A stretch of 64,000 nt of DNA from Diplonema papillatum (GCA_030068145.1 JAPJBO010000010.1:248001-312000); one strand, 5' to 3'; positions 52,981 to 64,000 are shown, numbered from the stretch's first letter. The notes: generated by a model from the sequence alone, not told the origin. A program made the numbers and translations.

Positions 52981-53871
52981 AATTAGGCTTTTAGGCGCTG
53001 CCGCGAGGACTTAAGACTCGCTGGACACGAACCCGACCCGAGGTTGCGGCATCTCTCCAACGACTCAACCTGACCAGACGATGCTGTTCAATTGCAACCC
53101 AAGTCATGATTGTTCGAGACACGCGTTGCTCGATTAACAGGGGGCTTGAGTGCCGCGAGACCACTGTCAGACCGAAAGCTGAAGATGCTGAACAGTGGTA
53201 AACACAAGGATTCAAAACCTGCGTGAACGAAGAGACGGGTCGACGAGCGTCTTCTGTGGATGGACCAGCCTTGCTGGAGGCAGGATTATTTAAGGTGTGC
53301 AAAAAGCAACAGCAACTACCCGAGCAACTTTCGTTCTGAAGAAGGCGGCAACTTGGGCCGACGCAAGAGTACCTGAGTCTGAGCCCTCTGAACAGTTTGA
53401 AGCAGGCTGAAAGCTAAAGAAATCGACGGAAAGGCACCCTCCCTTCCCCCCACCAGGCGTGAGAAAAAAATATTTGCAAGGTTAGACGTAACTCGTCCGT
53501 GTTACTGTCGCTGGCCTGTCTACAAAGAACGTTTGGGAAGGGGACGCTCACGGTAAGATACTTGCTGCCTTTTGCGTAGGTGATACATGCCCGGTCTTGT
53601 ACCGCAGCTGAAAGAGCGGCAAATGTCAAGCACAGATCAATAAAGCGCTAATTGCCGTCAAAGCAGTGGAGAAGCAGTATCCTTCGTTGATTCCTGTCCG
53701 CTGGTGCACGTCTGGTAGCTAAGGGGTAATTTAGCATACCGCCCTTGCGCACTAGTTCGTGTCTAGTTCAACACGGCCGTCAACAAATAAACGACAAGCA
53801 CCGAGTGATGGAATAGTTGACCAGCGAAAGGCTAAACTGAAGCTGCGTGCGCTGCACTCACAATACTTGTC

Positions 53872-53985
53872 GGACGCTTCCGCCCGGCACTAAACTCAGG
53901 GCTTCCTGTAGTTCGCGTGGGATGCACATATCCTCTCTTGAGATTCAACTGGCGACCTCGAGTATTTAAGCAGGGTACCAGCTTT
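53872..53985 (+). repeat. R1 repeat, copy 12 (3' part, old)
   Basis: GGACGCTTCCGCCCGGCACT, GTTCGCGTGGG, TGAGATTCAACTGGC and CTCGAGTATTTAAGCAGG remain. It is strongly diverged. Confidence 0.6.
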
Positions 53986-55385
53986 GGGAAGGGGGTAATC
54001 TGGTCGCTAGACACTTTCGTTCAGTCAACAACTTCCGCGCCCGCGGCGCATGTACCACTGGCATGTTGTTTATCCCTTCCACTTTTTCATGCGGCCGATG
54101 ATACCGATTGCCCACCAGATTTTTGGCTCGCGATGTGGCCAATAGCCCACCAGTCTATTGGCTCGCAAGGCCAGGTCAGAGCTCGTACCTGCTACAAATG
54201 CTTAGAAAAAGACAGGCGCTTCGTTTTGTTTGTGCGTGCCGGTTGATCGTTTTTTTCCCACTTGTATTTACCCTGTGTATATTCAGAATTCTGATCAGCC
54301 ACCAAAACACGCTGCCTACGTCTTTTTAGCCTCCACACGACATTGAAGGGCAACCCGCAAGATTGTTAGTACTAAAAAAAAGAGGAAGGGGAGATTGTGC
54401 CCGAAGTGAAGGCTTCGCGCTCGTGGTGCATCGGTAGCTTTTCCGCTATTCCCTCCCGTGCTTCTCTCTTTTTGAACGCAGCAGGCGTGCAACCATTGCC
54501 CGGAAGGGCTTGTTTGTGCGTGCCGGTTGATCGACTTTCCCACTTGTTTTTATCATTCAGGATAAGAACTCTGATAACACGCTGTCTACATCTTTTCAGC
54601 CTTTAATTTAATGCGTCAGTGTAGTGCGCGTGCAGCCTAGGACATTTAGGAGCATCACAGACCTGCTATTGGCTCGCTCTTCCGCGCGCTATAAGTCGCG
54701 CGCAGTCCCCTTAAGAAGTAGTGCGCGTCTCGGGTAAGCAGCAAGCCGCCGATGCCAAAAGACACCCCCTACAACGACACGCCCACCTATTTAAGGGTCA
54801 TGCATGGAGGGCAACCCGCAAGATGATAACAACGTAAAAAGACAAATAATTGTGGTGATCCATATCTTCTGCGTCTCGCGTCGTTCCCGGGCAGCAAGCA
54901 CGATGTTATCGCTTGATCTTGAGCTTTGTGTTGGTTTGCTTTGTCTTTGTGTCTTCTTTTTCTTTTCTTTTCCCCCCTGATTTTCGACTCGACTCTTCAA
55001 ATCAGGCGCAACGAAGGCGTTGGCACCCGAGTTGACAGCTTTTGGGTGCTCTTGATGGCTTGGGCCAAGGCTGGTAAATGGAAGGCTCCGGTTCCTGTCT
55101 CTGCCATACCCTTTTCTGGAAAGGCTTCTATGCTCTCCAGGCGTATCACGGTATTTTCCGGTGCTTCGCGCTGTCTGGCATCCGATCGTCCCGATCATGA
55201 CGGGCAGACTTTATCGAAGGGACTGGCTACGCTGAACCTGACTCAAACGCGAAAAGAACGGTTCGCCGGGAATCCCCCAGGCAAATCGCTCCACCACTCC
55301 GTTCACACATTCGATGACATTCGATAAAAGGGCACAAACTACCAAATTCTTGGCGGGCCAGGTCAGAGCTCATACCTGCTACAAT
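53986..55385. other. Intergenic without recognised gene
   Basis: I find a tandem echo of GTGCGTGCCGGTTGATCG..CCCACTTGT at 54232-54260 and 54516-54545. A short R7 piece lies at 54606-54655. Nothing else. Confidence 0.45.
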
Positions 55386-55671
55386 TGCTTAAAAAATACT
55401 CGACGTAGCTGCTTTGACTCCGAATGGAAGGGAGGAAATATAGAGGTAAGGGGAGAATACAGTACAAACACAATCTGATTTGTTCTTCGCTTACACCACC
55501 GTGTGTTCACTCAGGACTTTGACCTGTTGTGTTTGTGTGATTTGTCGTGTTGGGGTAGACCCGCATGACCTCACGTCCGTTCAACACGTGGTTCGGTAGT
55601 TACAGCACTTGGGATCCCTTCGGTTCTTTGTCTGGCAGCTATTGTCGAATTTCCTTCCAAGCTGGCGCGTA

Positions 55672-56767
55672 CAGTGCTCCCGCTAAGGAAAACCCCGGAG
55701 GAATTCCTCAAAAAAAAAGTTGCTGAAAATGCCCCGGAGGAACTCCTCCGGAGGAATTCCTCCGGGGGGCCCTGAGGAATTCCTCCGGCCTGGTACCTGG
55801 GGCGTAGGAGTGAACCCGTGTGGGTGTAGCTCGCGACTAGTCTGAGCATGAAGTCTTTGCAGAATCTTTCTACCTCGACTTTGGCATGTGCGGCACGGAC
55901 TGGCCTAGTGGCCTCAAAAACTTCCGCGCCTGGGGCACAAGATATGGCTGATGGTACGAGCATCTTGTCACATTTGGCGTCAAAACTGACCGAGTCCAAC
56001 ACAAAACTGTGAAGAGGGGAGGACAGTGCTATCTCCATGCTTATCAGGAGTTCATATGCTCTCAAATGCTATACTCTATGGGCAGTTTTCGGGATCTTCG
56101 TACGCCCCTGACACGAAAGCGTCCAATTTCTTTCCGCGCCTGCGGCGCAGGTATTCTTGACTATGTAGGACTATCTCAATATTTGCTCGTTTTGTTCAAA
56201 GTTTCCACCGGCAAAGGATTCATGTCAAATTAACAAGGTGTGCTGATGACTGGCAGAGTGCAGTGGTATCCCGGCATGAGATCTCGCTTTATGAGGATTT
56301 CTAGTGCACAGCCACTGCGGTGGCATCTACTACTATCTAGCTAATGCACTGCACGAACAGCATGAAATTGCTGGCGTTGCTTCCTCCGGCATGTCGGAGG
56401 TTGGCGGTGGGATACAATCTCAGAGGCTGGAGTCCAAGCTGCAGTGAAAAAAGCGGGTGCAGTGCGGATTCACACGAAATTTGGTTGTGGAGCAACCGCT
56501 CTCTAACTCCAGCTCACCCTGGAGCACTGACAGACACTGCTAAAAAAAAAGCGCGACGCCGCGACAGCACTTGGTTGAACGCTTGCGCCCGCCACTAACC
56601 CCAGATTCACCTGTGTTTCGTGTGGGCTACAGCACATTTACCTCCTTTGATCTTTTGCAGCTGGCAGCCTCCTCAGGTATTTCCTACAAGGCAGGTGCTT
56701 ATACAAACAAACAAACTTTTCCTGGTTTAGGCTTCCTCCGGCATTTCGGAGGTAAGCGGGAGCACTG
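55672..56767. mobile_element. hAT-like non-autonomous transposon, copy B (1096 bp)
   Basis: It has the same terminal repeats as copy A (CAGTGCTCCCGCTAA in, reverse complement out) in inverted orientation. The exact 8-bp target duplication is GGCGCGTA (55664-55671 and 56768-56775). It inserted in the tail of an R2 repeat and itself contains the truncated R1 copy 13. The interior matches copy A in long blocks. No transposase frame. Confidence 0.92.
56582..56716 (+). repeat. R1 repeat, copy 13 (3' part, inside hAT copy B)
   Basis: It starts at GGTTGAACGCTTGCGCCC and ends GCAGGTGCTTATACAAACAA. It replaces the A-rich spot of the hAT element present in copy A. Confidence 0.88.
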
Positions 56768-57401
56768 GGCGCGTATGTAAAAAAAAGAGGAAGGAGAGAT
56801 TGTGCCTGAAACGAAGGCTTTACGCTCGTGGTGTATCGGTAGCTTTCCCGCTATTCCCTCCCGTGCTTCCTTTTTTGAACGCAGCAGGCGGAAACTTCAG
56901 ATGCGTACACTGTCGAACCTGGACGAGCAGTTGGAAGAGAAGCGAAGCACCAAGCGCGCGCCTGAGCGCGACGATCAAGACGAGCTGAAGAGGCGAAAGC
57001 ATGACACGTCACGTGCGAAGAGATAACCGCGACGCCGGCGATGCAGATTATCGCCACAGATTATTTGCATTCTAATCCAAACCAGATGCATCCCTCTGAT
57101 CAGGTGAAAGTGGCAATCTTCGGCTTGCAGCGACTGCCCCGCAATTTAGGGTTTCCCTGGGTGTGAGTTGTTGCAGGCCGTTTTCGCGTTGTCAGTTTTC
57201 GAACGAAATTCAGTATAACATGGAACAGTTGGGTTGGGCATTTCTTTTTCGGTTTGGTTGTTGCGAAAAGAGATAGCGCACTGTACGTCGTTGTGGAAAA
57301 CTGGCTGGTTGGAGACTGATCAGAGCACCGTTGCCGGCGTCTAAAACCGCAGCGCGCCCCTCCAAGGAGTAGCGCAGCGTCCCTCGCCGCACGAAAGAAA
57401 T

Positions 57402-57645
57402 ACTCGAAGGCGCCGCCGTGTGCTTCTGGAAATACTCGAGGGGCTGCCTTGTGCTTACTTCGAAGGAGGCTAGAGGGGGAGAAACAATACAACTACAAAA
57501 TGGGTCTTTTTTGTTGAACGCTTACGCCCGCCACTAAACCCAGATTCACCTGTGTTTCGTGTGGGCTACAGCACATTTACCTCCTTTGATCTTTTGCAGC
57601 TGGCAGCCTCCTCAAGTATTCCCTACAAAACAGGTGCTTATACAG
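57402..57645 (+). repeat. R1 repeat, copy 14 (with duplicated start)
   Basis: A partial start (AAATACTCGAAGGCGCCGCC, 57410) precedes a complete copy from 57431. The full copy is nearly identical to copy 4. Confidence 0.9.
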
Positions 57646-57719
57646 TTGAACGGGGTTTGCCGAAAGGCTGCGCAGACCGGAACAATGCGCAGGTTTGTGT
57701 CTGACGAAAGCTGACAAAC

Positions 57720-57912
57720 AGAGGGAACAATGCAACTGCAGAAAGCATCTTCTTTTATTTTGTTGTTTGTTGGACGCTTTTGCAGCCTAGCACTAAACCC
57801 AGGTGCCCCTGTGTTTCGTGCGGGTTCAGGGCACCTTCCTCTTTTGCGATTCGGACAACTGGCAGCCTCCTTCGAATATTTCCTACAACGGCAGGTGCTT
57901 GTCCAAAAAGAC
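57720..57912 (+). repeat. R1 repeat, copy 15 (diverged)
   Basis: CAATGCAACTGCAGAAAG, GTTGGACGCTTTTG, CACTAAACCCAGGTGCC, CAACTGGCAGCCTCCTTCG and TTTCCTACAACGGCAGGTGC are kept. Confidence 0.75.
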
Positions 57913-57985
57913 AACTTTTCTTCTCCGGCGAGCCAAGTTTTCGGGCCTCTCTTCCCGGGGGGTTTTCCTTTCCGCGTGTAGCGCT

Positions 57986-58140
57986 TTTTAGAGTGAATGT
58001 TTGAGGTTTAAAGGTCCGGTGTTTTAGAGTCTCCGGTTGATCATTGAGGTTGGGAGTCAGGTAGTGAAGGAGGTGTAGACATATTCGCACACTTTCACTT
58101 TGGCTTGCCAAGGTTGTGACTAAGGTGACCGACACAAGAC
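57986..58140 (+). repeat. R4 repeat, copy 3
   Basis: GGTCCGGTGTTTTAGAGTCTC, GGTTGA, GGAGTCAGGTAGTGAA and GACCGACAC in the R4 order. Confidence 0.65.
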
Positions 58141-58164
58141 TACATTGGTACCCCCGAAACCCCC

Positions 58165-58465
58165 GTACTGCGTAGTTCTTGCGTATAAGTCGATCTTTGA
58201 GTGCGTGAGCCCCTCCGAAGAAAGGTCCATCACACTAGTTCCAAGCTTCTTAGCCCGGGTCTCTGGGTCGCGTCCCCCTCCTTCTCTTGGTCGCCTGGTC
58301 TTGCTTCTTGTTGATCCGTCCGGGCTGGGGGCTTCGCGCTTCCCCTTCGTCTTGCATCACCTCGTCTCCACTCCCTGCCGCACGGGTTCCTACGTGCGTA
58401 GTTCTTGCGTATAAGTCGATCTTTGAGTGCGTGGGCCCCTCCGAAGAAAGGTCCATCACACTTGC
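58165..58465 (+). repeat. Direct duplication of a 70-bp segment
   Basis: GCGTAGTTCTTGCGTATAAG, TCGATCTTTGAGTGCGTG, GCCCCTCCGAAGAAAGGTCC and ATCACACT occur at 58168-58238 and again at 58397-58465 with one or two differences. The two copies are separated by about 160 bp of unrelated CT-rich sequence. Confidence 0.85.
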
Positions 58466-60699
58466 ATACTTCGGTTGCGTAGTTTGTGCAGTTCTTGCGG
58501 ACTTCGGTTTTTGGGGGGTACCATGCATTCTCTCAGAATGTAGTCTTGGGCTCCCACGCTCTCGTTTTAGGGGGGGCACACATGAGAACCGAACCGATGA
58601 AATTATCTTTAGTATCGTGCTGGTTCGCTCATTGCTGGAGCTTGTATTTTGATAACCCTCTACGGACTGGGCCTCCAGAGGAAAGACACATCAAAAAAGG
58701 ATCAACGTCTGCTGTGAAGAGATGTGTTACAAAACCTTTCCAAGGAGCACCAGGTTTCCACATTTTGGAGTCGTAAAACTCTCTGAGTTTGGCCCATAGA
58801 TTCCCCGGAAGGCTTTCTGCGCGCTGGACAACCTCCGTGGGTACGGGGTCGAGAACACGTTGCAATGTCTCGAGAAACCGTACACCGCGAGAGTAGGAGA
58901 AAGAAGAAGGGAACCCTAGAGCGTGTCATTGACCGCACTGCCCTGAACACAAACACTACTCGGTCAGTTTCTTCATAACATGCGGAAAAAAAACAAGGAA
59001 GCCGTGCCTGTCAACCGCAATAGGTCTCCTCGGCTAAAAGCCTGTGGCCGACCAAACAATGCGGAAAGGGAAGACGGAAAAGATGGACCCAGAGAATGGA
59101 AGGGTTGAATCTATTGAGTCAGGCTGCGTGCGTGCAAAGAGTCGCTCGAACCCGTCCGCGCGATATTGCAGAGAGGTTTAGCTTGACCCTTAGCTCTGCA
59201 GTACCGCCGCTTTGCTGCTCGTGCGTGTAGCAGGCTTCCTCGGTACAGTTCTTGTTCTCGCTTAGGAGAGGTGTCCCTACCCACCTGCCCTGGCCGGATT
59301 CAGCCGCTGCGATAAATTGGGTCCAGGAACATTTCCGGAGTTGGGGTTTGCACTTATAAACGAAGCAACGGACGATCAGCATCAACTGACCGCAGGTGAT
59401 GAAAATGATAAGGCCAAACTTTCTTGTTCTTCGCGTTTACAGGGTATAAACCCCTCTGGGGGAGGGGGGGGTTTCCTGTATTAGCACTTTTTCGTTGGCT
59501 TCGTTTTCTCTTTCATGTGCAACCGTGTTCCGGAAATGTTCCCGTCAGTACAGATGTACTAATAAGAAAAAAATACGTCGTCCGCCCAAGGCCATCTTTC
59601 CGTTCATTGATCGATGCGCTGACGACATCCAATTTGCTTTGCGACGGGATATGTCATCCCAATGGGTTTCGTTCGATAGGGGGGCCACGTAATGTAAACT
59701 TCAGAGAGGCAATTTGGGACAAGAATGATGGGGGACCTTTTGCTGTATTTCCGCTGTGAAATTCGTGCACACCCTCAAAAAACACTCCCCTGGGATAGCT
59801 ACAATGGTAGGAGGGGAGTGCACTTAAGATACAGCAACTTCCGAAGTTTAACCCCTGCCCGGCGCGTTACCTCCTGGCACAATCACGGAGAGAAAAGAGG
59901 AAATCTCACAGGAAAACAGAGCACAGCTCAATCGAGGGAGAACCTAGACCAGTTTTTGAAGAAGCAAAAGCATATTGGCTATTCAGTGGAATCTCGGCGA
60001 GGATGGCTTTTGTCACAACTTTTGTCGGACACCTGGCGGGCGAGACCGCCTGGCGGGTGTGCGCTGACTTGATGTGTCGCGGGCTCCTCTTGTTGGCAAC
60101 CGCACGGCCTGTGGCGGCGGCTTGCATCTCTGACGGGAAATCTTAGTTCCCACTGAATGAAGGGTACGTCTTGCGGATGCTCAGCACCGTTCCAGCACGG
60201 GGGGAATACAGTTTCCTGGTATAACTGCCCAAGGAAGGCCTGATTCTCAACTGGAAGCACGAAAACTAGCCAATGGGACAAGCAAAAGCCCCGAATCCCA
60301 AAGCGGACGTACACTCTAAATCTAGAGCAATTTCTGGGTACACGTTTAAACTTAAAAAGGTGTCCACCAACACGAAAAGCTTGAGCATTAGACTCCCATG
60401 ATTTTTGTCCCAAAAACAAAGTAGGGTTGCGGCCCCCCCCCTACGTTCGAAGGTTTTTGTGTTTCCAGCGATATCCGCGTTTTTTTCTCTTCGTCTTTCT
60501 TTCTTCTTTTTGCGTGCAGACCGTAAGCTTTGTGCGAAGAAAGCCGACAGGGCCAAGAGCAGCGTATGTTTTCTAGAGTAAAAGTTTCTGCCCGTGGTCT
60601 GTGTGCTGTGCACGCCAAGCTCTTGCTGTGTTTTCATATGGGCTCCCTTCGATATATGGGTAATGCGTTTGCGGAGCGGAAGTCCCTTCCCCGATTAGA
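58466..60699. other. Gene-free region
   Basis: It contains a broken R8 copy (about 58595-58885) and an uninterrupted R15 copy (59332-59540). No gene is supported. Confidence 0.5.
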
Positions 60700-61076
60700 T
60701 GGGCTCCTCTGTGGACGATCGAGTTCTTCAAGGCGGTAAGTCCGCTCCGCTTTCCTGTGACGCCGTCAAGGTCTACGGGTTGTGAGCATTCGACATCGGC
60801 AAGCCAACGAGTGCCCGCACCGTGTTGACACCGGAAGGAAGTTGCCGTTCGCCGAAGCTAGTCGGCCCGATAAATCCGAGTGTGCCCTGAGTAACTCACG
60901 CATTCCTCTTGACTGGGTTCTGGCTTAGAGGCGTTCAGCCATAATCCATCCAGTGGTAGCATCACGGCACTGTTCGATCAAACAACCGTGATACCAGGGA
61001 CTAGAAACGAGAGTTCCGCTCGTACTACCCCGTATTGCTGTCGGAATGTCAGTAGGGTAAAACCAACCTGTCTACG
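60700..61076 (-). pseudogene. 3' fragment of LSU (28S) rRNA
   Basis: On the minus strand from 61076 it reads AGACAGGTTGGTTTTACCCT, CAATACGGGGTAGTACGAG, TCTAGTCCCTGGTATCACGG, TTGTTTGATCGAACAGTGCC, CTACCACTGGATGGATTATG and GCTGAACGCCTCTAAG. These are the conserved blocks after the sarcin-ricin region in the right order. It is secure from 61076 to about 60895 and likely to about 60700. Upstream LSU sequence is absent beyond AGACAGG. It is a broken rRNA copy unless LSU is naturally split here. Confidence 0.85.
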
Positions 61077-63179
61077 AATTCTCGCCCGGGGAACTCGCCG
61101 CCGACAACAGGAAATCGTAAGCGGCAACAGAAGCGACAACAGAACATCGTCCACGGCCAGGCTGGGTTGAGATTCGTTTCCTTATTCCTGATGCTTTGCT
61201 TTGCCTTCTTATAATGTCTCATCTGAGGAATTGTGTTGCAACTCAATTCCTTCTGGGTTCGGTACGATCGTTGCGTGTTCGGTATTCGTTCTTTCGGCCG
61301 GTTTGGGCGATCTGGCAAAAATGGATATGCTGCTTTGTTGGTGCACGTTGGGATTGTGGTAACTGAGCAGCAACCATTGGACAAGTTCTTTGTGAGTGCG
61401 TGGGAGTTGCATCGAACTGCCCCCCTATACGCCCTAAGGGGTTTATACGACCAAAAATAGTCCCTTGTCTCTGTTGCGAAATAGGCGTTTGTTGTTCAAT
61501 TTTTCTTTTGCCAAATGTTGGACAAGAAAAACCCAGGCCTGTAGCCCTGTTCGTGTCAGGGTTGTTTGCCAGTGCTTGAAAATGCACGACATCCGTGGCC
61601 ACCTGGCGAGTTTGCTGGCCCTGTACAAGTTAGCCATGCCGTCGGGTGCTTCCGATTGTCCCCTGAACAAACCTGACCTCCGAAGGACGACAACCCTGGA
61701 TCGGAGATATTTCTTTTTGGAGAAGTGACTACGGGAACCACAGCTAATATACCGTAGCATACAAACCCCTGTGAGCGAGAGGGAAGCCTTGCTTGTTGTG
61801 CGAGGTTCAAAGGTCCGGGTTTTTAGAGTCTCCGGTTGACTATTTGTGTTGTACAGAATACGGAACTTGATTCAAATAGCTGGAGCAGTAGTTGTGCTTT
61901 GTTTCTTTGAGAAAGCCGTAGTTGTGGGGTTAAGAGGTTCGAATGGACGACGACGACGCTCAGTCATCACAAACATGACGCATCAGTTGCGGCAGGTATG
62001 ATGGGGATGAAGCATGATGACATGGAAGAGAGAGAGAAAAAGGAAGAAGAGGGGCCGTCTTTCCAACAGCTTTCTTCGGCCCCTGCAACCTCCTAGGTAG
62101 GGGAGAAATGCTTCCCATTGTTCGGAAGTCACCCCTTACCGACCAAATACGCATGTACGTGTGCGGAGAATGTGCAAAACGTAGGTGCCCCTGTGGTTCA
62201 CCACTGTGATTAATCGGCTCTATCTGGCATGTGTCGACAGATGTCATAGCCGTCTTTGCAGCATGAGAGATCAAAACAGAAACGCAAGGTACATCCTATC
62301 ACCCGGGTTCAGTTCAATTTCTTGTCCAGACAATATGTAACATTTTCATGCACCGCAGATTATCAATGCAAACCGGATTCCCGAAAATCCAAAAACGTTG
62401 TCGAGAGCCCCTCGTTGAGTTACACGAGGAAAGAGCTTGAATGCGTGCGACCTTCGGGCCACAGAGGAGAGAATCTCCCTCCTTGCTGCATGTTCTTCCC
62501 AATCTCCCCTCAGAAACCGGAAAGAACTGCGTAGTTTTTCAGGACGAACCCGCGTGTCGACTGTTCGTGCTCGCCACAACGGTGCTCCCTATTCCTTACT
62601 GGCCCGCACCGCCTAGAGAGGTGTTATCACCGTTTTCCAAGGATACGGCACGCATCACCCTCAGGATGTTGTACGCTTGGGGAATTCGACTACGCACCGC
62701 AAAGGGAAACGCTTCTCCTTTCAATGCTGTGGAACAGCTTTGGCTGGAGACTGACTGACTGATTGAAACCAGCGACCGCCGACCTTCTTGTGTTTTGCCC
62801 CCGCTCCTATAGGTGGCGGGCGAGTCGGGTTTGCGGCCCACTGGAGGGACCGGGAACGGTCTAACTTCTTCCTTTCCCCCTTTGTGAGTCCGGTGGCCCA
62901 CTCGTACGTTTTTTCAATAAGCGGGAGCGGGACGTTGGTCTGAATATATGTTCGTTCCGAGGTTTGTTTGGTCAGTTCGCCCCATTCTAATAGTTTGGAT
63001 GAGGACGCGGCGGCAATTGCAGCAAGAAAGGCTTTCACGAGGAAGGCGCAGGTGTGTGAGAGACGCCTCCTCGGTCTTTGCGAGTCCGCGGAGTTCGCTC
63101 GAGAAAGAACAGTTTCCGGGGATCTTGCCAGTGTCAGACTCACGAAACAACGGGCAATCAGCAGTCATGAGGGAGGGGG
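61077..63179. other. Gene-free region
   Basis: A partial R4 (61800-61850) is the only repeat seen. No gene is supported. Confidence 0.45.
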
Positions 63180-63665
63180 ATGCCAAGAACGTGCTTGGAA
63201 TGAAGATGTGCTCAACACCGCGCTGGTCCCGTCTGCGCCGTGTTCCGACGAGCCGGACATTTTTGTTCGGTTCTTAACCCTATTCCAACAGGACACGAAT
63301 TTTGGTCTCCGAGAGGCAATAGAAAGATACTTCACAAACCGTTTCACTCCATATTATTTTGGATTATATTGGTGCCCCCGGCGTACATCCGGCAAGCAGC
63401 GAGGAAAGAACCCCCGATTAAACTGGACATATATCGCTCGTCCTTTCCCCCGTTACGATCCCCATTCGCTTCAGCAAGTGCTTGGGTTGACACCCAAGAG
63501 AATAAAATATTGTCAGCTCCCTTCTTCCTACCTCTCTGTTTCCCTGGGAACCCCCGCGACATGGACGGCTCGTCGGAACTTAGCCTGAGTGAGTGTCTGC
63601 AGACAGGACAGCGGTGTGAGTCTGGTTTGTCACAGACAGCTGTTCGAAACGACGGGCAATCAGCA
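63180..63665 (+). repeat. R5 repeat, copy 5, interrupted by a TIR element
   Basis: AAGAACGTGCTTGGAATG, CTCAACACCGC and GTCTGCGCCGTGTTCC lie left of the insert. GTGTCTGCAGACAGGACAGC and GTCTGGTTTGTCACAG lie right of it. Confidence 0.75.
63242..63579. mobile_element. 338-bp element with 14-bp perfect inverted repeats
   Basis: GTTCCGACGAGCCG at 63242-63255 and CGGCTCGTCGGAAC at 63566-63579 are exact reverse complements. It sits inside an R5 copy at the place where other R5 copies have only GG.CCTT..GGACAC. No target duplication is evident. Confidence 0.7.
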
Positions 63666-63722
63666 GTCATGAAGGAGGGGGTGGTGGCGGTCAGATGGTT
63701 CTTTTTGCTACGCGGTGGTCCG

Positions 63723-63868
63723 CCTCAGAATTTGGAGCTAGAAGAGGGTGTGCTCGAATCACACCCGAAAAGCGGATGTGCTACGATCAAAACGCGTGTA
63801 AATGCACACCCGAAAAGGGGGTGTGAGACCCGCTTTTTTAACTCCAGCCTTAGCTCCAGCTTCTGAGG
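63723..63868. mobile_element. R16 inverted-repeat element, copy 2 (146 bp)
   Basis: The ends are CCTCAGAATTTGGAGCT and AGCTCCAGCTTCTGAGG. CACACCCGAAAAG occurs twice inside. Confidence 0.65.
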
Positions 63869-64000
63869 GAGCTCACCGTGTAGCATTCGTCTGACGTCTC
63901 CCACGTGCAAGCCGATGTTCCGTGAAGATTTCCTTCGTACAACGAGGAAAGTTAGCACCAGAGGAACACAAAGCGAGCGGAGGCATAGATTGCCCTCATC

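Larger units (their letters stand above)
48928..53860. other. Gene-free region after the 5S gene
   Basis: It holds two GA microsatellites, R5 and R16 repeats, an R4 copy and the second 180-bp MITE. Otherwise I see no gene or RNA. The longest frames lie over microsatellite or repeat sequence. Confidence 0.5.
55386..56790 (+). repeat. R2 repeat, copy 2, interrupted by hAT copy B
   Basis: The body is 55386-55671. The final TGTAAAAAAAAG tail resumes at 56776 after the transposon. Removing the transposon and one 8-bp duplication restores the R2 end seen at 35760. Confidence 0.85.

Noticed and set aside
1-64000. Dinoflagellate spliced-leader sequence
   Set aside because: I looked for CCGTAGCCATTTTGGCTCAAG-like sequence on both strands by eye and saw none. 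Short TGGCTAGCCAAG pieces in R4 are not it.

Overview
The window is a nuclear fragment of a flagellated unicellular eukaryote, not a bacterium. It carries spliced genes with GT-AG introns, a 5S rRNA gene, fragments of SSU and LSU nuclear rRNA, a U2 snRNA-like segment, an intraflagellar-transport gene (IFT74), a mitochondrial outer-membrane CPT1 and a TFIIIC zinc-finger subunit. The 5S gene and the 5' end of the SSU fragment read most like Euglenozoa to me (for example the GCTTGTTTCAAGGA stretch). All recognised protein genes lie on one strand, which fits polycistronic, trans-splicing lineages such as diplonemids, euglenids or dinoflagellates. I found no spliced-leader sequence, so the lineage is an inference.

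Layout. From 3.8 to 40.8 kb there is a unidirectional cluster, all on the minus strand. In transcription order it holds a small CAAX-box protein (40.8-40.3 kb), a GTF3C4/TFIIIC90-like gene (37.9-31.6), two tandem paralogous thioredoxin-fusion genes (29.5-27.6 and 25.3-23.5), a zinc-independent MDR oxidoreductase (20.0-18.9), IFT74 (16.5-12.6), a DDX56/Dbp9 DEAD-box helicase (11.4-9.5) and CPT1 (7.4-3.8). I rebuilt the multi-exon genes by phase-consistent splice sites. Donors are mostly AA|GTATGC-like and acceptors mostly CACAG|G. The remaining 41-64 kb has no protein gene I can support. It holds one intact 5S rRNA gene, a 3' LSU fragment, a tRNA-like segment and dense repeats.

Repeats dominate the non-coding sequence. 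Family R1 (about 230 bp, ending in an A-rich tail, with subterminal inverted repeats) has about 15 copies, and a diverged relative, R2, has two. Copies inside introns are always antisense to the gene. Family R3 sits in two introns between long direct duplications. In one of them an exact 35-bp copy of a splice acceptor plus exon start has been made. Two hAT-like elements with 8-bp target duplications, several MITE-like inverted-repeat elements, long minisatellites and microsatellites complete the picture. Functionally the genes are housekeeping (fatty-acid import, ribosome biogenesis, Pol III transcription, flagellar transport, redox). The unusual biology lies in the intron-inserted elements, the rRNA/snRNA fragments and the two thioredoxins fused to an uncharacterised duplicated domain.
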